Source of the DNA: JAEUIE01 sp035430005
GTDB taxonomy: Bacteria; Planctomycetota; Planctomycetia; Gemmatales; HRBIN36
NCBI GenBank assembly: GCA_035430005.1
Contig: DAOMFV010000006.1
Span: 1 to 64,000 of the forward strand
Length of the DNA stretch: 64,000 bases
Direction of reading: 5' to 3'
This document shows, in pieces, positions 44,686 to 54,908 of this stretch. The position numbers and the translations under genes are program-made. The notes beneath the pieces were generated by a model that saw only the letters and a list, made by a program, of their open reading frames with translations, searched no databases and was not told the DNA's origin. Position 1 is the stretch's first letter; every line of letters begins with the position of its first letter.

Positions 44686-45564
44686 TTATTGCTTCAACGG
44701 CACCCAGATTTCAGTGCCTCCAATCCCGGTCTGCGGATTGAATGCTTCGGTATAGCGTTCAAAGCAGGGCGAGTTATCAACCTTGAGTCCACAGTCGGGC
44801 ACCCACTTGTTCCAAATGGTCTCGATGGTGTTCGGGATCTGTGTTACAGGCTGCGAATGGGTGAAGACAGCGTAGCGCTGTCCCGGCAGCTTCACCTGAG
44901 CGAACCCGGCAGGCAAGCCTTTGGTATCGTTCACTTCGACACCAGTGAGATAGTCGAAGCTGCCATCGGGCTTGCAGTTGTAACAGACACCGTAGGATGA
45001 CTTGCCCACCTGACCGGCGATCTTGCCGATCATCGGCGCGAAGCGTGTCCATTGGCCAGGGATATTCTTGCGAGTTTCCATGGTGTAGTTGCTCTGGAGC
45101 CCGGCTATGAGCCGTTCCTTACTGTTTTCAAATCGGGGTTCGCCAAGCCGCAGCGACTGTGCCCGCAGGCTCGCTTCCTGCTCACGCAGTTCCGGGGTGA
45201 ACTCAGCGCCGAAGTCGTCGGCCTCAAAATAAGGGCGTATCTCAAGGATGGAATCATCACTCATGGGATTGGGGCAACGCTTGGCCCAATCGATGGCTTC
45301 CTGCATCGACTTGACTTTCCAGACCCAGTAGCCGGCGATGAGTTCCCTGGTCTCGGCAAAGGGGCCATTGATCTGGGTGCGATTCGTGCCGGAGAAGGCG
45401 ATACGCACCCCCTTGGAACTGGGATGCAGCCCGGCGCCGTCCTGCATGATGCCGGCCTTGACCAGCTCTTCGTTGAACTTGCCCATATCGGTAAGCAGTT
45501 GCTGACTGGGCATGACACCTGCTTCCGATTCCTTCGTCGCTTTCACCATGACCATGACTTTCAT
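44686..45564 (-). CDS. YCII-domain protein with GyrI-like C-terminal domain
   Basis: The 292-residue protein has an N-terminal YCII/DGPF domain (about 1-118; MKVMVMVKATKESEAGVMP, VRIAFSG, NGPFAETRELIAGYWVWKV), often linked to sigma factors in planctomycetes. The C-terminal half (about 145-292) resembles the GyrI/AraC effector-binding fold (ARFAPMIGKIAGQVG, SFDYLTGVEVNDTKGLPAGF, GQRYAVFTHS). It may bind a small ligand. Start: ATG 45564 has GGAG upstream and leads directly into the domain; an earlier Met at 45600 would add 12 polar residues. It lies next to a DoxX gene, a common neighbour of this family. Confidence 0.85.
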   Translation of the reverse strand: MKVMVMVKATKESEAGVMPSQQLLTDMGKFNEELVKAGIMQDGAGLHPSSKGVRIAFSGTNRTQINGPFAETRELIAGYWVWKVKSMQEAIDWAKRCPNPMSDDSILEIRPYFEADDFGAEFTPELREQEASLRAQSLRLGEPRFENSKERLIAGLQSNYTMETRKNIPGQWTRFAPMIGKIAGQVGKSSYGVCYNCKPDGSFDYLTGVEVNDTKGLPAGFAQVKLPGQRYAVFTHSQPVTQIPNTIETIWNKWVPDCGLKVDNSPCFERYTEAFNPQTGIGGTEIWVPLKQ

Positions 45565-45645
45565 CTTCGACTCTCCATTTGTTTGTTTTCCTCGTTTCAA
45601 CTACCTGGCGATTGAAGGTCAACACAATCAGCATCGAGAATAGAA

Positions 45646-46053
45646 TTATTTCGGTTGCTCGGCATAGTGATTGCTCCAGGAGAGCAAAGCACGCAGCCTG
45701 GCATCACACAGGTAGAGACCACCCCAGAGAAGCATCCCGAATACGACGGGAAAAAGAATGTTGAAGACACTGTGGCCGGCATGCACATGGGTTGCCACCG
45801 CGCCACTAAGGTAACCGGTAAGGAGGATGGCACCGATGACCTTCGTCTGCTGTATCAGGTAAAGCAAAGTAGAGATGATGAGCACGATACCGAGTGGGAC
45901 GATCACGCTCTCTGCGAAGCCCAATTCGACGGTGTCTTTGACGACAAATTCGGGCTTGACCAGCTTCATGACGCCGTCGAACAGAAGAAACAGGCCCGGC
46001 AGAGCGCTCAGGACGTAGCCTGTCCAAAGCATCGGCTTTGATGTTGGTTGCAT
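45646..46053 (-). CDS. DoxX-family membrane protein
   Basis: The 135-residue protein has four hydrophobic segments (about 13-33, 52-72, 78-98, 102-124) and the layout of DoxX-like proteins, with FLLFDGVMKLVKPE near residue 21-34 and HAGHSVFN in a loop near 90. Its role is unclear in most organisms. It is upstream of the YCII-GyrI gene, same strand, 81 nt apart, and likely cotranscribed. A decayed copy of the GC-rich repeat lies just upstream (46088-46133). Confidence 0.85.
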   Translation of the reverse strand: MQPTSKPMLWTGYVLSALPGLFLLFDGVMKLVKPEFVVKDTVELGFAESVIVPLGIVLIISTLLYLIQQTKVIGAILLTGYLSGAVATHVHAGHSVFNILFPVVFGMLLWGGLYLCDARLRALLSWSNHYAEQPK

Positions 46054-46087
46054 AGATTATTCCTTAGGTTGCTGATGGTGGTTAGAA

Positions 46088-46133
46088 CAATGCTCCCCTC
46101 ACCCTCAACCCCCTATTCCTCCGGAGGAGAGGA
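46088..46133. repeat. Decayed copy of the GC-rich hairpin repeat
   Basis: AATGCTCCCCTCACCCTCAA and TCCTCCGGAGGA match the pattern of the element at 16964-17009, but the long stem is broken. It lies 35 nt upstream of the DoxX gene, so a promoter or terminator effect is possible. Confidence 0.45.
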
Positions 46134-46189
46134 AGAAAGAGAAGCGATGCACCAAGCAGTTGGTATGTCAGCTAGTTCGAGAATCAGTG

Positions 46190-46879
46190 TTAGTTCGATC
46201 GTTCCTTGTCCAGAGCTGACGCCAATTGTTGTTTTACTGAATCGTGTAGCAAGTCGGCGATCTTATCGATGGTGATGTCAGCAGGTGGATTCGCCGCCAG
46301 TATTTTTGGGTCAAGAGCATAGTGGCCCTGCTTGGGAAAGACGGTGGTCAGCCGTGATCCCCAGACCTTCTTGATCGCCGTGAGGATACGCAGCTTGTCA
46401 TCAACCAGGACATAGTGGCGGGCAGGAAACCGTTTCTCGACGTCGGCCAGTTCCTGCTCTTTGTGAATGTAGATGAGCGATTGGCCATGCACCGCCTTGA
46501 GCAGGCCACTGCGTTCGATCTTGCGCGGTTGAAACACAACATCACCATCCGAGAGTATCACCGTAGGCCCCAAGGTGTGTAAATATTTGACGACTTCGAG
46601 CGCGTGCGGATAGAGCAGTTGAGTAAATGGATACTCGAGCATGAAGTGGGAGACTTGCAGGAAGTGGGGATCGTGAGGATTCTCAACACGGTACTGTTGC
46701 AGGGCGCCGAGATAGTCGGCATAGCCAAGTTCAGTTCTCAACTTCTCGAAGATAGCCCAGTAGCGTTCCTGGCGTTCGTTACCGAACGCCTCGGTCAAGT
46801 GAGTACGAAGGTCGGAGCCAAAGCGATCATTATCGAGAAGGGTATTATCGACATCAAGCAGGAAGACGACGGAATGCAT
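46190..46879 (-). CDS. HAD-family hydrolase
   Basis: The 229-residue protein has the HAD motif I FLLDVDNTLLDND at residues 5-17, motif II in VILSDGD near 108, and the motif III/IV region YVLVDDKLRIL near 155. The motif I Asp is followed by a large helical cap. It removes phosphate from a small molecule, which cannot be named. ATG 46879 with AAGGTGG upstream is chosen over a GTG at 46888. It is a single gene with a strong inverted repeat 42 nt upstream of its start. Confidence 0.88.
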   Translation of the reverse strand: MHSVVFLLDVDNTLLDNDRFGSDLRTHLTEAFGNERQERYWAIFEKLRTELGYADYLGALQQYRVENPHDPHFLQVSHFMLEYPFTQLLYPHALEVVKYLHTLGPTVILSDGDVVFQPRKIERSGLLKAVHGQSLIYIHKEQELADVEKRFPARHYVLVDDKLRILTAIKKVWGSRLTTVFPKQGHYALDPKILAANPPADITIDKIADLLHDSVKQQLASALDKERSN

Positions 46880-46920
46880 GCAAACCACCTTGGGTGTGTG
46901 ACATCTTGTGATGAAAGGAA

Positions 46921-46979
46921 GGGCGAGGCTCCTGCCGAGCTATCAAACGATAGCGTAAAGCTCGGCAGGAGCCTCGCCC
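46921..46979. repeat. 21-bp perfect inverted repeat
   Basis: A 21-nt arm starting GGGCGAGGCTCC (46921-46941) pairs perfectly with its complement ending AGCCTCGCCC (46959-46979), around a 17-nt loop. In frame it would encode GEAPAE and GRSLALP fragments, peptide strings I have seen repeatedly in planctomycete spurious translations. It lies between two tandem minus-strand genes, 10 nt after the DUF1501 stop, where it could stop transcription. Confidence 0.85.
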
Positions 46980-46989
46980 TCCCAGCAGA

Positions 46990-48447
46990 CTATGCCAAAA
47001 GGTCTTTCATTACAGTACCCTTCACATCGGTCAGCCGATAGTCCCGTCCCTGCGACTTGAACGTCAGCCGTTCGTGATCGATACCCAAGCAGTGCAGAAT
47101 CGTGGCATTCAGATCATGCAAATGCACCGGCTTCTCGGCGACGTTGTAGCTGAAGTCATCGGTGCTGCCATGCACATAACCCGGCTTAATGCCGCCGCCC
47201 GCCATCCAGAGGCTGAAGCAGCGGCCATGATGATCTCGGCCATAGCTTTCCAACAGCCCACCCTGGCCATAGACGGTACGGCCAAACTCGCCGCCCCAGA
47301 TGACGAGCGTTTCATCGAGCAAACCACGCTGCTTCAGATCTTGAATGAGAGCAGCCTGGGGTTGATCAACATCGCGGCATTGCAGTGGCATGTTGTCGGG
47401 CAGATTGTTGTGCTGATCCCAGCCACGGTGGTAGAGCTGCACGAAGCGTACGCCCCGTTCCACCAGCCGTCGAGCCAGCAGGCAGTTGGCGGCGAAGGTG
47501 CCGGGCTTCTTGACATCGGGGCCATACATCTCAAGGGTCGCCTGCTTTTCGTTCTTCATATCGATGAGGTCGGGCACCGAGGTCTGCATCCGGAAAGCGA
47601 GTTCGAACTGAGCGATGCGGGAAGCGATTTCAGGATCACCTGATTCAGCCATCTTTTGTTGATTGAGCTTGGCCAGGCTGTCGAGCATGTCGCGCCGCAT
47701 TCCTCGATCGATGCCGGGTGGATCGCTCAAGTAGAGGACTGCATCTCGCTGACTTCGGAGCTTCACCCCCTGATGACTGGAAGGAAGAAAGCCGCTGCCC
47801 CAGAGCCGATCAAGGAGCCCTTGGTTACTATCCTTGCCACTGCCATGCGAGATCATCACCACGAAGGCAGGCAGATCGGCTGCTTCGGTTCCCAGGCCGT
47901 AGGCTGCCCACGAACCTAACGAAGGCCGGCCGGGCTGTTGCGAGCCTGTCTGGATGTAGGTAATAGCGGGGTCGTGGTTGATCGCTTCGGTATGCATCGA
48001 ACGGATCAGGCATATCTCGTCAGCGATCTTGCCGGTGTAGGGTAGCAGTTCGCCCAGTTCCATACCGCACTTGCCATGTCGGGCAAACTTGAACCTGGAG
48101 GCGATGACCGGGAAGTTCTTCTGCCCGCTGGTCATACCGGTGAGGCGCTGTCCCATACGGATCGAATCGGGGAGATCAATGCCATGCTTTTCTTTTAGTA
48201 GGGGCTTGGGGTCGAACAGTTCTATCTGCGAAGGACCACCCGATTGAAACAGGTAGATCACCCTTTTAGCCATGGGGGCGAAGTGAGGGATACCAGGCAG
48301 GCCGCCGACACGAACAGTCTTGTCTTGCCTGGCCAGTGCTGTCGAGCCAAGGAGAGAGGCCAGGGCTGCGGTACCAATCGCACTCGCCGAACTTCCGAAG
48401 AAATGTCGGCGAGTCATCATCGAGGCGTAGTCGAAAAGTGGTTGCAT
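46990..48447 (-). CDS. DUF1501 domain protein, Tat-exported
   Basis: The 485-residue protein has a Tat leader (MTRRHFFGSSASAIGTAALASLLG, starting at about residue 11) and the DUF1501 body: YLFQSGGPSQIELFDPKP near 65, RHGKCGMELGELLPY near 120, GWDQHNNLPDN near 345 and GGEFGRTVYGQG near 385, with a final GRDHHGRCFSLWMAGGG. It belongs to the sulfatase/alkaline phosphatase superfamily. It follows the DUF1549/DUF1553 gene by 3 nt, the standard planctomycete pair, and is probably exported to act with it. The substrate is unknown. Confidence 0.94.
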   Translation of the reverse strand: MQPLFDYASMMTRRHFFGSSASAIGTAALASLLGSTALARQDKTVRVGGLPGIPHFAPMAKRVIYLFQSGGPSQIELFDPKPLLKEKHGIDLPDSIRMGQRLTGMTSGQKNFPVIASRFKFARHGKCGMELGELLPYTGKIADEICLIRSMHTEAINHDPAITYIQTGSQQPGRPSLGSWAAYGLGTEAADLPAFVVMISHGSGKDSNQGLLDRLWGSGFLPSSHQGVKLRSQRDAVLYLSDPPGIDRGMRRDMLDSLAKLNQQKMAESGDPEIASRIAQFELAFRMQTSVPDLIDMKNEKQATLEMYGPDVKKPGTFAANCLLARRLVERGVRFVQLYHRGWDQHNNLPDNMPLQCRDVDQPQAALIQDLKQRGLLDETLVIWGGEFGRTVYGQGGLLESYGRDHHGRCFSLWMAGGGIKPGYVHGSTDDFSYNVAEKPVHLHDLNATILHCLGIDHERLTFKSQGRDYRLTDVKGTVMKDLLA

Positions 48448-48450
48448 GGC

Positions 48451-50805
48451 CTATTCTTTCGAAATCGTCTCATCCAGATTGAATACCAGGCTGCACAGTG
48501 TCGTCCATGCTGCCAGTTCGATCGGGTTCAGCTTGCTGTCTCGTGGTGATGCGCCGAGAGAGAGGAGTTCCTTGGCTTTCTCTGGCGACGCTTTCATTCG
48601 ATCACGGGATTTGGCCAACAACGAAAGCAGTGTGTTTCGTTCGGCAGCACTCGGTGAACGAGACAAGACCAACCGATAGAGATGATCCAATCGGGCTTCA
48701 TCCTTGTCGCTTGCATTCATCACTCGCTCAGCCAGCTTGCGTGATGCTTCTAGGTACGTCGGATCGTTCATGAGCACCAGGGCCTGGAGCGGAGTATTCG
48801 TTCGGGCACGGCGGATGGTGCAGGTCTCCCGATCCGGCGCATCAAAGGTCATCATCCCCGGCGGTGGACAGGTTCGCTTCCAGAAGGTGTACATACTTCG
48901 CCTGTAGAGGTTGTCGCCCACATCCTGCTTGTAAACCGCCCGGCGTTCGACGGAAACATCCTGCCACAAACCATCAGGCTGATAGGGCATAACGCTAGGC
49001 CCGCCGATGCGTTCCTTGAGGAGCCCGCTGACAGCTAGGGCATTGTCTCGAATCGTTTCCGCCGAGAGACGGTAGCGAGGGCCACGGGCCAGCAAGCGGT
49101 TCTTCGGATCACGCTCCAGCAGTTCCGGTGAAACTCGTGATGATTGCCGATAGGTAGCCGATGTTACCATCCGCTTGATCATGGCTTTGACATTCCATTT
49201 ACTACTGATCAACTCACAGGCCATCCAATCAAGCAGTACGGGATGGCTGGGCCAGGCACCTTGGGAGCCTAGATCCTCCACCGTTTCGACAATGCCGGTG
49301 CCGAAGAGAATGTGCCACCACTGGTTGACAGCGACCCGTGCTGTGAGGGGATGGGTTGGCTCGACGAGCCATTTGGCAAGGCTGAGACGATTGGCTGCTA
49401 GGCCAGCAGGTAGTGCAGGAAGGCTTGCGGGCACACCGGGCGAGACCGCTTCTCCCTGCTGATCGTATTGGCCACGCTTCAGAACGAAGGTTTTGCGGGG
49501 CGTCGGCATCTCCTGCATGATCATGTTGGCCGGGATAGCGGTCTCCAGTACCTTCAGTAGCTTGTTGGTTCCAACCAGTTCAGCAACTGACTTGCGGGCC
49601 TGACCATCAAACATGATGCTGGCTTGGCGATCGATTAATTGTTTGGTCAGCGTCTTCTTCTGGAACAACAGCTTGTCCTTCTCTGCCTGTTGCTCCTTCG
49701 TCGGAATCTTGAGAAATGGCTCCGATACACGAGCCTGATTGAAGCCAACGGTTTTCTCAGCGATGTTGTTGAAGAAGGCGAAGAAGCTGTAGTACTCACG
49801 CTGCGTGATGGGATCGAACTTGTGATCGTGACACCGGGCGCACTGCATGGAGAGGCCGAGAAATACCGTGCAAGTGGTGTGGACACGATCAGCAACATAC
49901 TCGACTCGGTATTCTTCTTCGATGATGCCGCCCTCGGTGGTCAGCACATGATTGCGGCTAAAGCCAGTCGCCAGTTTTTGCTCGATCGTGGCATGGGGTA
50001 ATATATCGCCTGCTAACTGTTCTGTAATGAACTGGTCGTAGGGCTTGTTGTAGTTGAAGGCATTGATGACCCAGTCGCGCCACATCCACTGGGTGCGTTC
50101 CTCGTCGTTGTTGTAGCCGTTGGTATCGGCATAGCGGGCGAGATCGAGCCAGTGGGTGGCCAGATGTTCGCCGAATCGCAGGGACTGCAGCAACCGGTCG
50201 ACGACTTTGTCGTAGGCGTTTGGCGACTCGTCTTTCAGAAAGGCATCGAGTTCGTCCAGCGTCGGAGGCAGGCCGGTCAGATCGAGAGTCACCCGACGAA
50301 GCAGAGTTGCTTGGTCAGCTTCCTTGGAAGGTGTCAGGCCTTCTTTCTCCAACCGGGCCAGGATGAAGCGATCAATCGGGTTCTTCGGCCACATGGTCAG
50401 CTTCACCTTCGGCAACTCGCCTCGTTCAGGAGCAATCAGCGACCAGTGCTTTTCATACTTGGCCCCTTGCTCGATCCAGCGGCTCAGCAACTCGATCTGC
50501 TGCTGGGTCAGCTTCTTGCCTGACTTTTCAGGCGGCATGTGCTCTTCGGGGTTCATCGACATCACCCGTTCGATCAACAAACTCTCGGCATTTTTCCCGG
50601 GTACGATGGAGTGCTTCTCGATGGCGCTCTCCCGCACATCCAGCCGCAGCTTGGACTTTCGCTGATGGGCATCAGGGCCATGACAGGCAAAGCAGTTCTC
50701 CGACAGGATCGGCCTGATGTCTCGATTGAACTGAATGGCGTTCTTGTTCTTGTCATCAGCGACAAGGCAGGTACATACCAGTAACAGGCCAAACATCAGG
50801 ATCAT
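48451..50805 (-). CDS. DUF1549/DUF1553 protein with PSCyt1 cytochrome motif
   Basis: The 784-residue protein has a signal peptide (about 1-16), then a PSCyt1 motif NCFACHGPDAHQRKSKLRLD near residue 38 with CxxCH for one haem. DUF1549 (about 130-340; LPPTLDELDAFL, THWLDLARYADTNGYNNDE) and DUF1553 (about 460-730; ARVAVNQWWHILFGTGIV, MMTFDAPDRETCTIRRARTNTPLQALVLMND) follow. It is shorter than many members because the usual linker or lectin domain between them is absent. The gene is upstream of the DUF1501 gene in the same operon. Periplasmic location is likely; function is unknown. Confidence 0.93.
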   Translation of the reverse strand: MILMFGLLLVCTCLVADDKNKNAIQFNRDIRPILSENCFACHGPDAHQRKSKLRLDVRESAIEKHSIVPGKNAESLLIERVMSMNPEEHMPPEKSGKKLTQQQIELLSRWIEQGAKYEKHWSLIAPERGELPKVKLTMWPKNPIDRFILARLEKEGLTPSKEADQATLLRRVTLDLTGLPPTLDELDAFLKDESPNAYDKVVDRLLQSLRFGEHLATHWLDLARYADTNGYNNDEERTQWMWRDWVINAFNYNKPYDQFITEQLAGDILPHATIEQKLATGFSRNHVLTTEGGIIEEEYRVEYVADRVHTTCTVFLGLSMQCARCHDHKFDPITQREYYSFFAFFNNIAEKTVGFNQARVSEPFLKIPTKEQQAEKDKLLFQKKTLTKQLIDRQASIMFDGQARKSVAELVGTNKLLKVLETAIPANMIMQEMPTPRKTFVLKRGQYDQQGEAVSPGVPASLPALPAGLAANRLSLAKWLVEPTHPLTARVAVNQWWHILFGTGIVETVEDLGSQGAWPSHPVLLDWMACELISSKWNVKAMIKRMVTSATYRQSSRVSPELLERDPKNRLLARGPRYRLSAETIRDNALAVSGLLKERIGGPSVMPYQPDGLWQDVSVERRAVYKQDVGDNLYRRSMYTFWKRTCPPPGMMTFDAPDRETCTIRRARTNTPLQALVLMNDPTYLEASRKLAERVMNASDKDEARLDHLYRLVLSRSPSAAERNTLLSLLAKSRDRMKASPEKAKELLSLGASPRDSKLNPIELAAWTTLCSLVFNLDETISKE

Positions 50806-51100
50806 GGATATTCTGGCGATGTCTCAACCTCAGTATGAGTAGTACACGTTGGGGAATACGTCAGGCGGGTTCGATAATCAAAGTTACTACACAAAAGTCA
50901 TTTTGTAGGCCAGACAGGAATGTCTGCCCACCACCCAATCACTTCTGCATGAGTACTTAGAGTAACGAGTCTTGACTCGAAGCAAAAGGGAATTTCTGTG
51001 CCAGACGGTGATGTGCCTCCAGGAAAATAGTATGCTCCAACAACAGGCGATACCAGTATAACAGCCCCTGTTGGCGATATTTTCTCATCCCGGTACATTC
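50806..51100. other. Divergent intergenic region with hairpin
   Basis: No coding frame found between the divergent cytochrome and PAC2 genes. CAGACA (50911-50916) and TGTCTG (50921-50926) form a hairpin around GGAA, inside a longer GGCCAGACA/TGTCTGCCC palindrome. CAACAGG/CCTGTTG (51041-51047, 51067-51073) is a weaker inverted repeat. Promoters for both genes must lie here. Confidence 0.45.
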
Positions 51101-52033
51101 ATGAACCCTCTAACGACTTTGACGCATCCCTGGCTGATCGCTGTCTGGCCCGGCATCGGTCACGTTGCCATGAACGCTGGCTATTATCTCATGTCGAAGC
51201 TGGGCATGTCGGTGCTCTCCGAATTGCATACCTCGTCTCTCTTCGACATCGATCATGTCGAAGTGCAGAAGGGAATCCTGCACACTGGTCGCCGTCCCCG
51301 CAGCCGGTTCTTCCTGTATTCTGATCCGGAGAAAAAGCGAGACCTGGTGCTGTTCCTGGGCGAGGGTCAGCCGCCACTGGGGAAGTATCAGTACTGTCAG
51401 TCGGTCGTTGAGTATGCCCAGAAACTGAAAGTCGAACGTATCTACACTTTCGCGGCAATGGCCACGCAGATGCACCCGGAGCATCCATCCAAAGTGTTCG
51501 TCGCCGCTACCAATGAGCAGAACCTGGAAGAGCTGCAAACGCAGGATGTGCATGTGCTGGAAGACGGCCACATCGGCGGGCTGAACGGAGTGCTGCTGGG
51601 CGTCGCTGCCGAGAAAGGCCTGCATGGCGCCTGCCTGCTCGGCGAGATGCCCCACATCTTCGCCCAGTTGCCCTTTCCCAAGGCGTCTCAGGCTATCCTC
51701 GAAGTCTTCACGGCCTTTACCGGAATCGAGATCGACTTTACCGAGATGACCGAAGAGGCACGGCGGATGGAAGAGCAAATGGGAGATATCCTTTCTCAGA
51801 TGGAGGAGAAACTGGGACAGGCGTTCACTCCTCCCGACGATGAAGAAAAGCTCCACATGCCGATGACGGCGATAGAGAAGCTCAGTGACGAGGATCGCCA
51901 AAAGCTCGATCAGCTCTTCGTGCAAGCCAAGTCGGATCGCAAGAAAGCATTCGAGTTGAAGCAGGAACTGGACCGGTTGTCAGTGTTCAAAGACTATGAA
52001 GATCGTTTCCTCGACCTTTTCAAGAAATCATAG
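51101..52033 (+). CDS. PAC2-family (proteasome assembly chaperone-like) protein
   Basis: The 310-residue protein has the PAC2 domain: HPWLIAVWPGIGHVAMNAGYYLM near residue 10, DLVLFLGEGQPPLGKYQYC near 88, IYTFAAMATQMHPEHPSKV near 115, GHIGGLNGVLLGVAAEKGLHGACLLGEMP near 155-185. The C-terminal 85 residues are a charged coiled coil (EEARRMEEQMGDILSQMEEK, FELKQELDRL). PAC2 proteins occur in bacteria and archaea beside proteasome-related genes, but none is seen here. ATG 51101 is used; the frame opens earlier at a TTG with a less suitable context. Confidence 0.86.
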   Translation: MNPLTTLTHPWLIAVWPGIGHVAMNAGYYLMSKLGMSVLSELHTSSLFDIDHVEVQKGILHTGRRPRSRFFLYSDPEKKRDLVLFLGEGQPPLGKYQYCQSVVEYAQKLKVERIYTFAAMATQMHPEHPSKVFVAATNEQNLEELQTQDVHVLEDGHIGGLNGVLLGVAAEKGLHGACLLGEMPHIFAQLPFPKASQAILEVFTAFTGIEIDFTEMTEEARRMEEQMGDILSQMEEKLGQAFTPPDDEEKLHMPMTAIEKLSDEDRQKLDQLFVQAKSDRKKAFELKQELDRLSVFKDYEDRFLDLFKKS

Positions 52034-52093
52034 CACTCACCTACCCACGCCACTGATAACAGGCCTTATGGAAGCAGATATCGGAGAAGTCCC

Positions 52094-53743
<1,650 letters not shown>

Positions 53744-53778
53744 TCCCTTATCGCAACAAAGAGCAAATGCATGTTTGA

Positions 53779-54831
53779 TCCTGAAAGGATCACCTGCAAT
53801 AGCCCAGGACTTTAGAACTTTTTGCATCATGCGACGTAAGTCCTTAATTGTGCCTGACGTTTGAGCGCGGTCAGGATGAGTTTGGCTTGCACAAATCGAT
53901 GGACTCGTCGGTGTCCGCGCACCCAGGCGGGGAGGCAGGCTAATCCGCCTCCCCAATTGGTCAGGTGGGCAAAGGTCCGTTCGATGTCATCGCGTCGATG
54001 CATCAGTGCCTGACCAAAATTATTGAACGGTGCTTCCAACAACTCCTTCGATCTCAATCGACCCTGCGCATGCTGGCGATGCCCCAGTCCTTTGCCTCTC
54101 CCCAAAGGACGTGGCGACACCAGTTGCAGATTGCCGCGCTGATCGCAGATGGTATGCAGTTTGTTGGAATCGTAGTGGCCATCGCCCGTCACATAACCTT
54201 GCACCGGCACGGTCTTGAGCATTCGTGCCGCCATCACTCGTTCGTCCTTGTTCATCGGAGCGATACGCCACGCTGCCACCGAGCCATCGAGCCCACAAAT
54301 CATGTGTAATTTGTAGCCTTTCGCTTTACACTGAGCTGCTTGGCCGTACCCCGCCTGTCGATCCTTGGAGCAACCGCCGATCACCATCGATTTCCCGTCG
54401 ATGATCCAATTGAGGTGCGGCTGGGTCGGTGCGATCACGCGATCTTCCAGCTGCTTAAGCAACGCCACTACAGGGCGTGAACGCAACCGACGCGACATCG
54501 TGGTTTTGGAAGGCAGCGGGCGTTTCCGCAGATGCAGTGGCCAATGGATTCGCTGACAAGCCCACGACACGGGCCGGTCGTGGACCGCCGCCCAGTAATA
54601 GACTTTGATGATTTCAGCAGAGCTGAATCGGAATCGGGTTGGTTTTACCTTCTTGCAGAGTTCAGCAAGAATGGTCACAATAGTATTCCAGAGTTGGTGC
54701 TCCATGATCGGCTCCGAAGGTGGTACTTCAGGTGCCTATTGTGGAGCCCAACTTGTTGTCGCGCAAGACCTTTCAGCTCGATGCGCAAAAAGTTCTGAAG
54801 TCCTGGGCTATTGCAGGTCGTCCTTTCAGGA
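53779..54831 (-). mobile_element. Insertion sequence with 47-bp terminal inverted repeats
   Basis: The left end (53779-53825) and right end (54785-54831) are inverted copies of one 47-bp sequence with only 3 differences, both starting TCCTGAAAGGA. The outermost 10-17 nt of each can fold on its own (TGATCC/GGATCA around TGAAA at the left; GTCC/GGAC around TTTCA at the right). A DDE transposase gene fills the interior; its stop overlaps the inner edge of the left repeat. I found no target-site duplication, so the exact ends or the age of the insertion are uncertain. It lies between pgi and gnd. Confidence 0.9.
53827..54705 (-). CDS. DDE transposase, IS4/IS5-like
   Basis: The 292-residue transposase has an N-terminal helical part and catalytic acidic residues in LNWIIDGKSMVIGG near residue 100, YVTGDGHYDSNKLH near 173 and HRRDDIERTFAHLTNWGG near 238, the usual DDE order. 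The IERTFAHL segment fits the IS5/IS4 superfamily; the exact family is not certain. Both terminal inverted repeats are close to the gene, so the element looks complete. No frameshift is visible. Codon use resembles the neighbours, so it is not strikingly foreign. Confidence 0.9.
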   Translation of the reverse strand: MEHQLWNTIVTILAELCKKVKPTRFRFSSAEIIKVYYWAAVHDRPVSWACQRIHWPLHLRKRPLPSKTTMSRRLRSRPVVALLKQLEDRVIAPTQPHLNWIIDGKSMVIGGCSKDRQAGYGQAAQCKAKGYKLHMICGLDGSVAAWRIAPMNKDERVMAARMLKTVPVQGYVTGDGHYDSNKLHTICDQRGNLQLVSPRPLGRGKGLGHRQHAQGRLRSKELLEAPFNNFGQALMHRRDDIERTFAHLTNWGGGLACLPAWVRGHRRVHRFVQAKLILTALKRQAQLRTYVA

Positions 54832-54908
54832 CAAAAAAAGGACTGATCGCTCACTTAGAAATGGGTGAGAACGACCTTGCCAAAACACAACCACCACGGG
54901 AGCTAGCC

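Noticed and set aside
46604..47041. A 145-residue plus frame with GEAPAE and GRSLALP
   Set aside because: It lies opposite the HAD gene and then runs through the 21-bp inverted repeat, so it is a by-product of the repeat.
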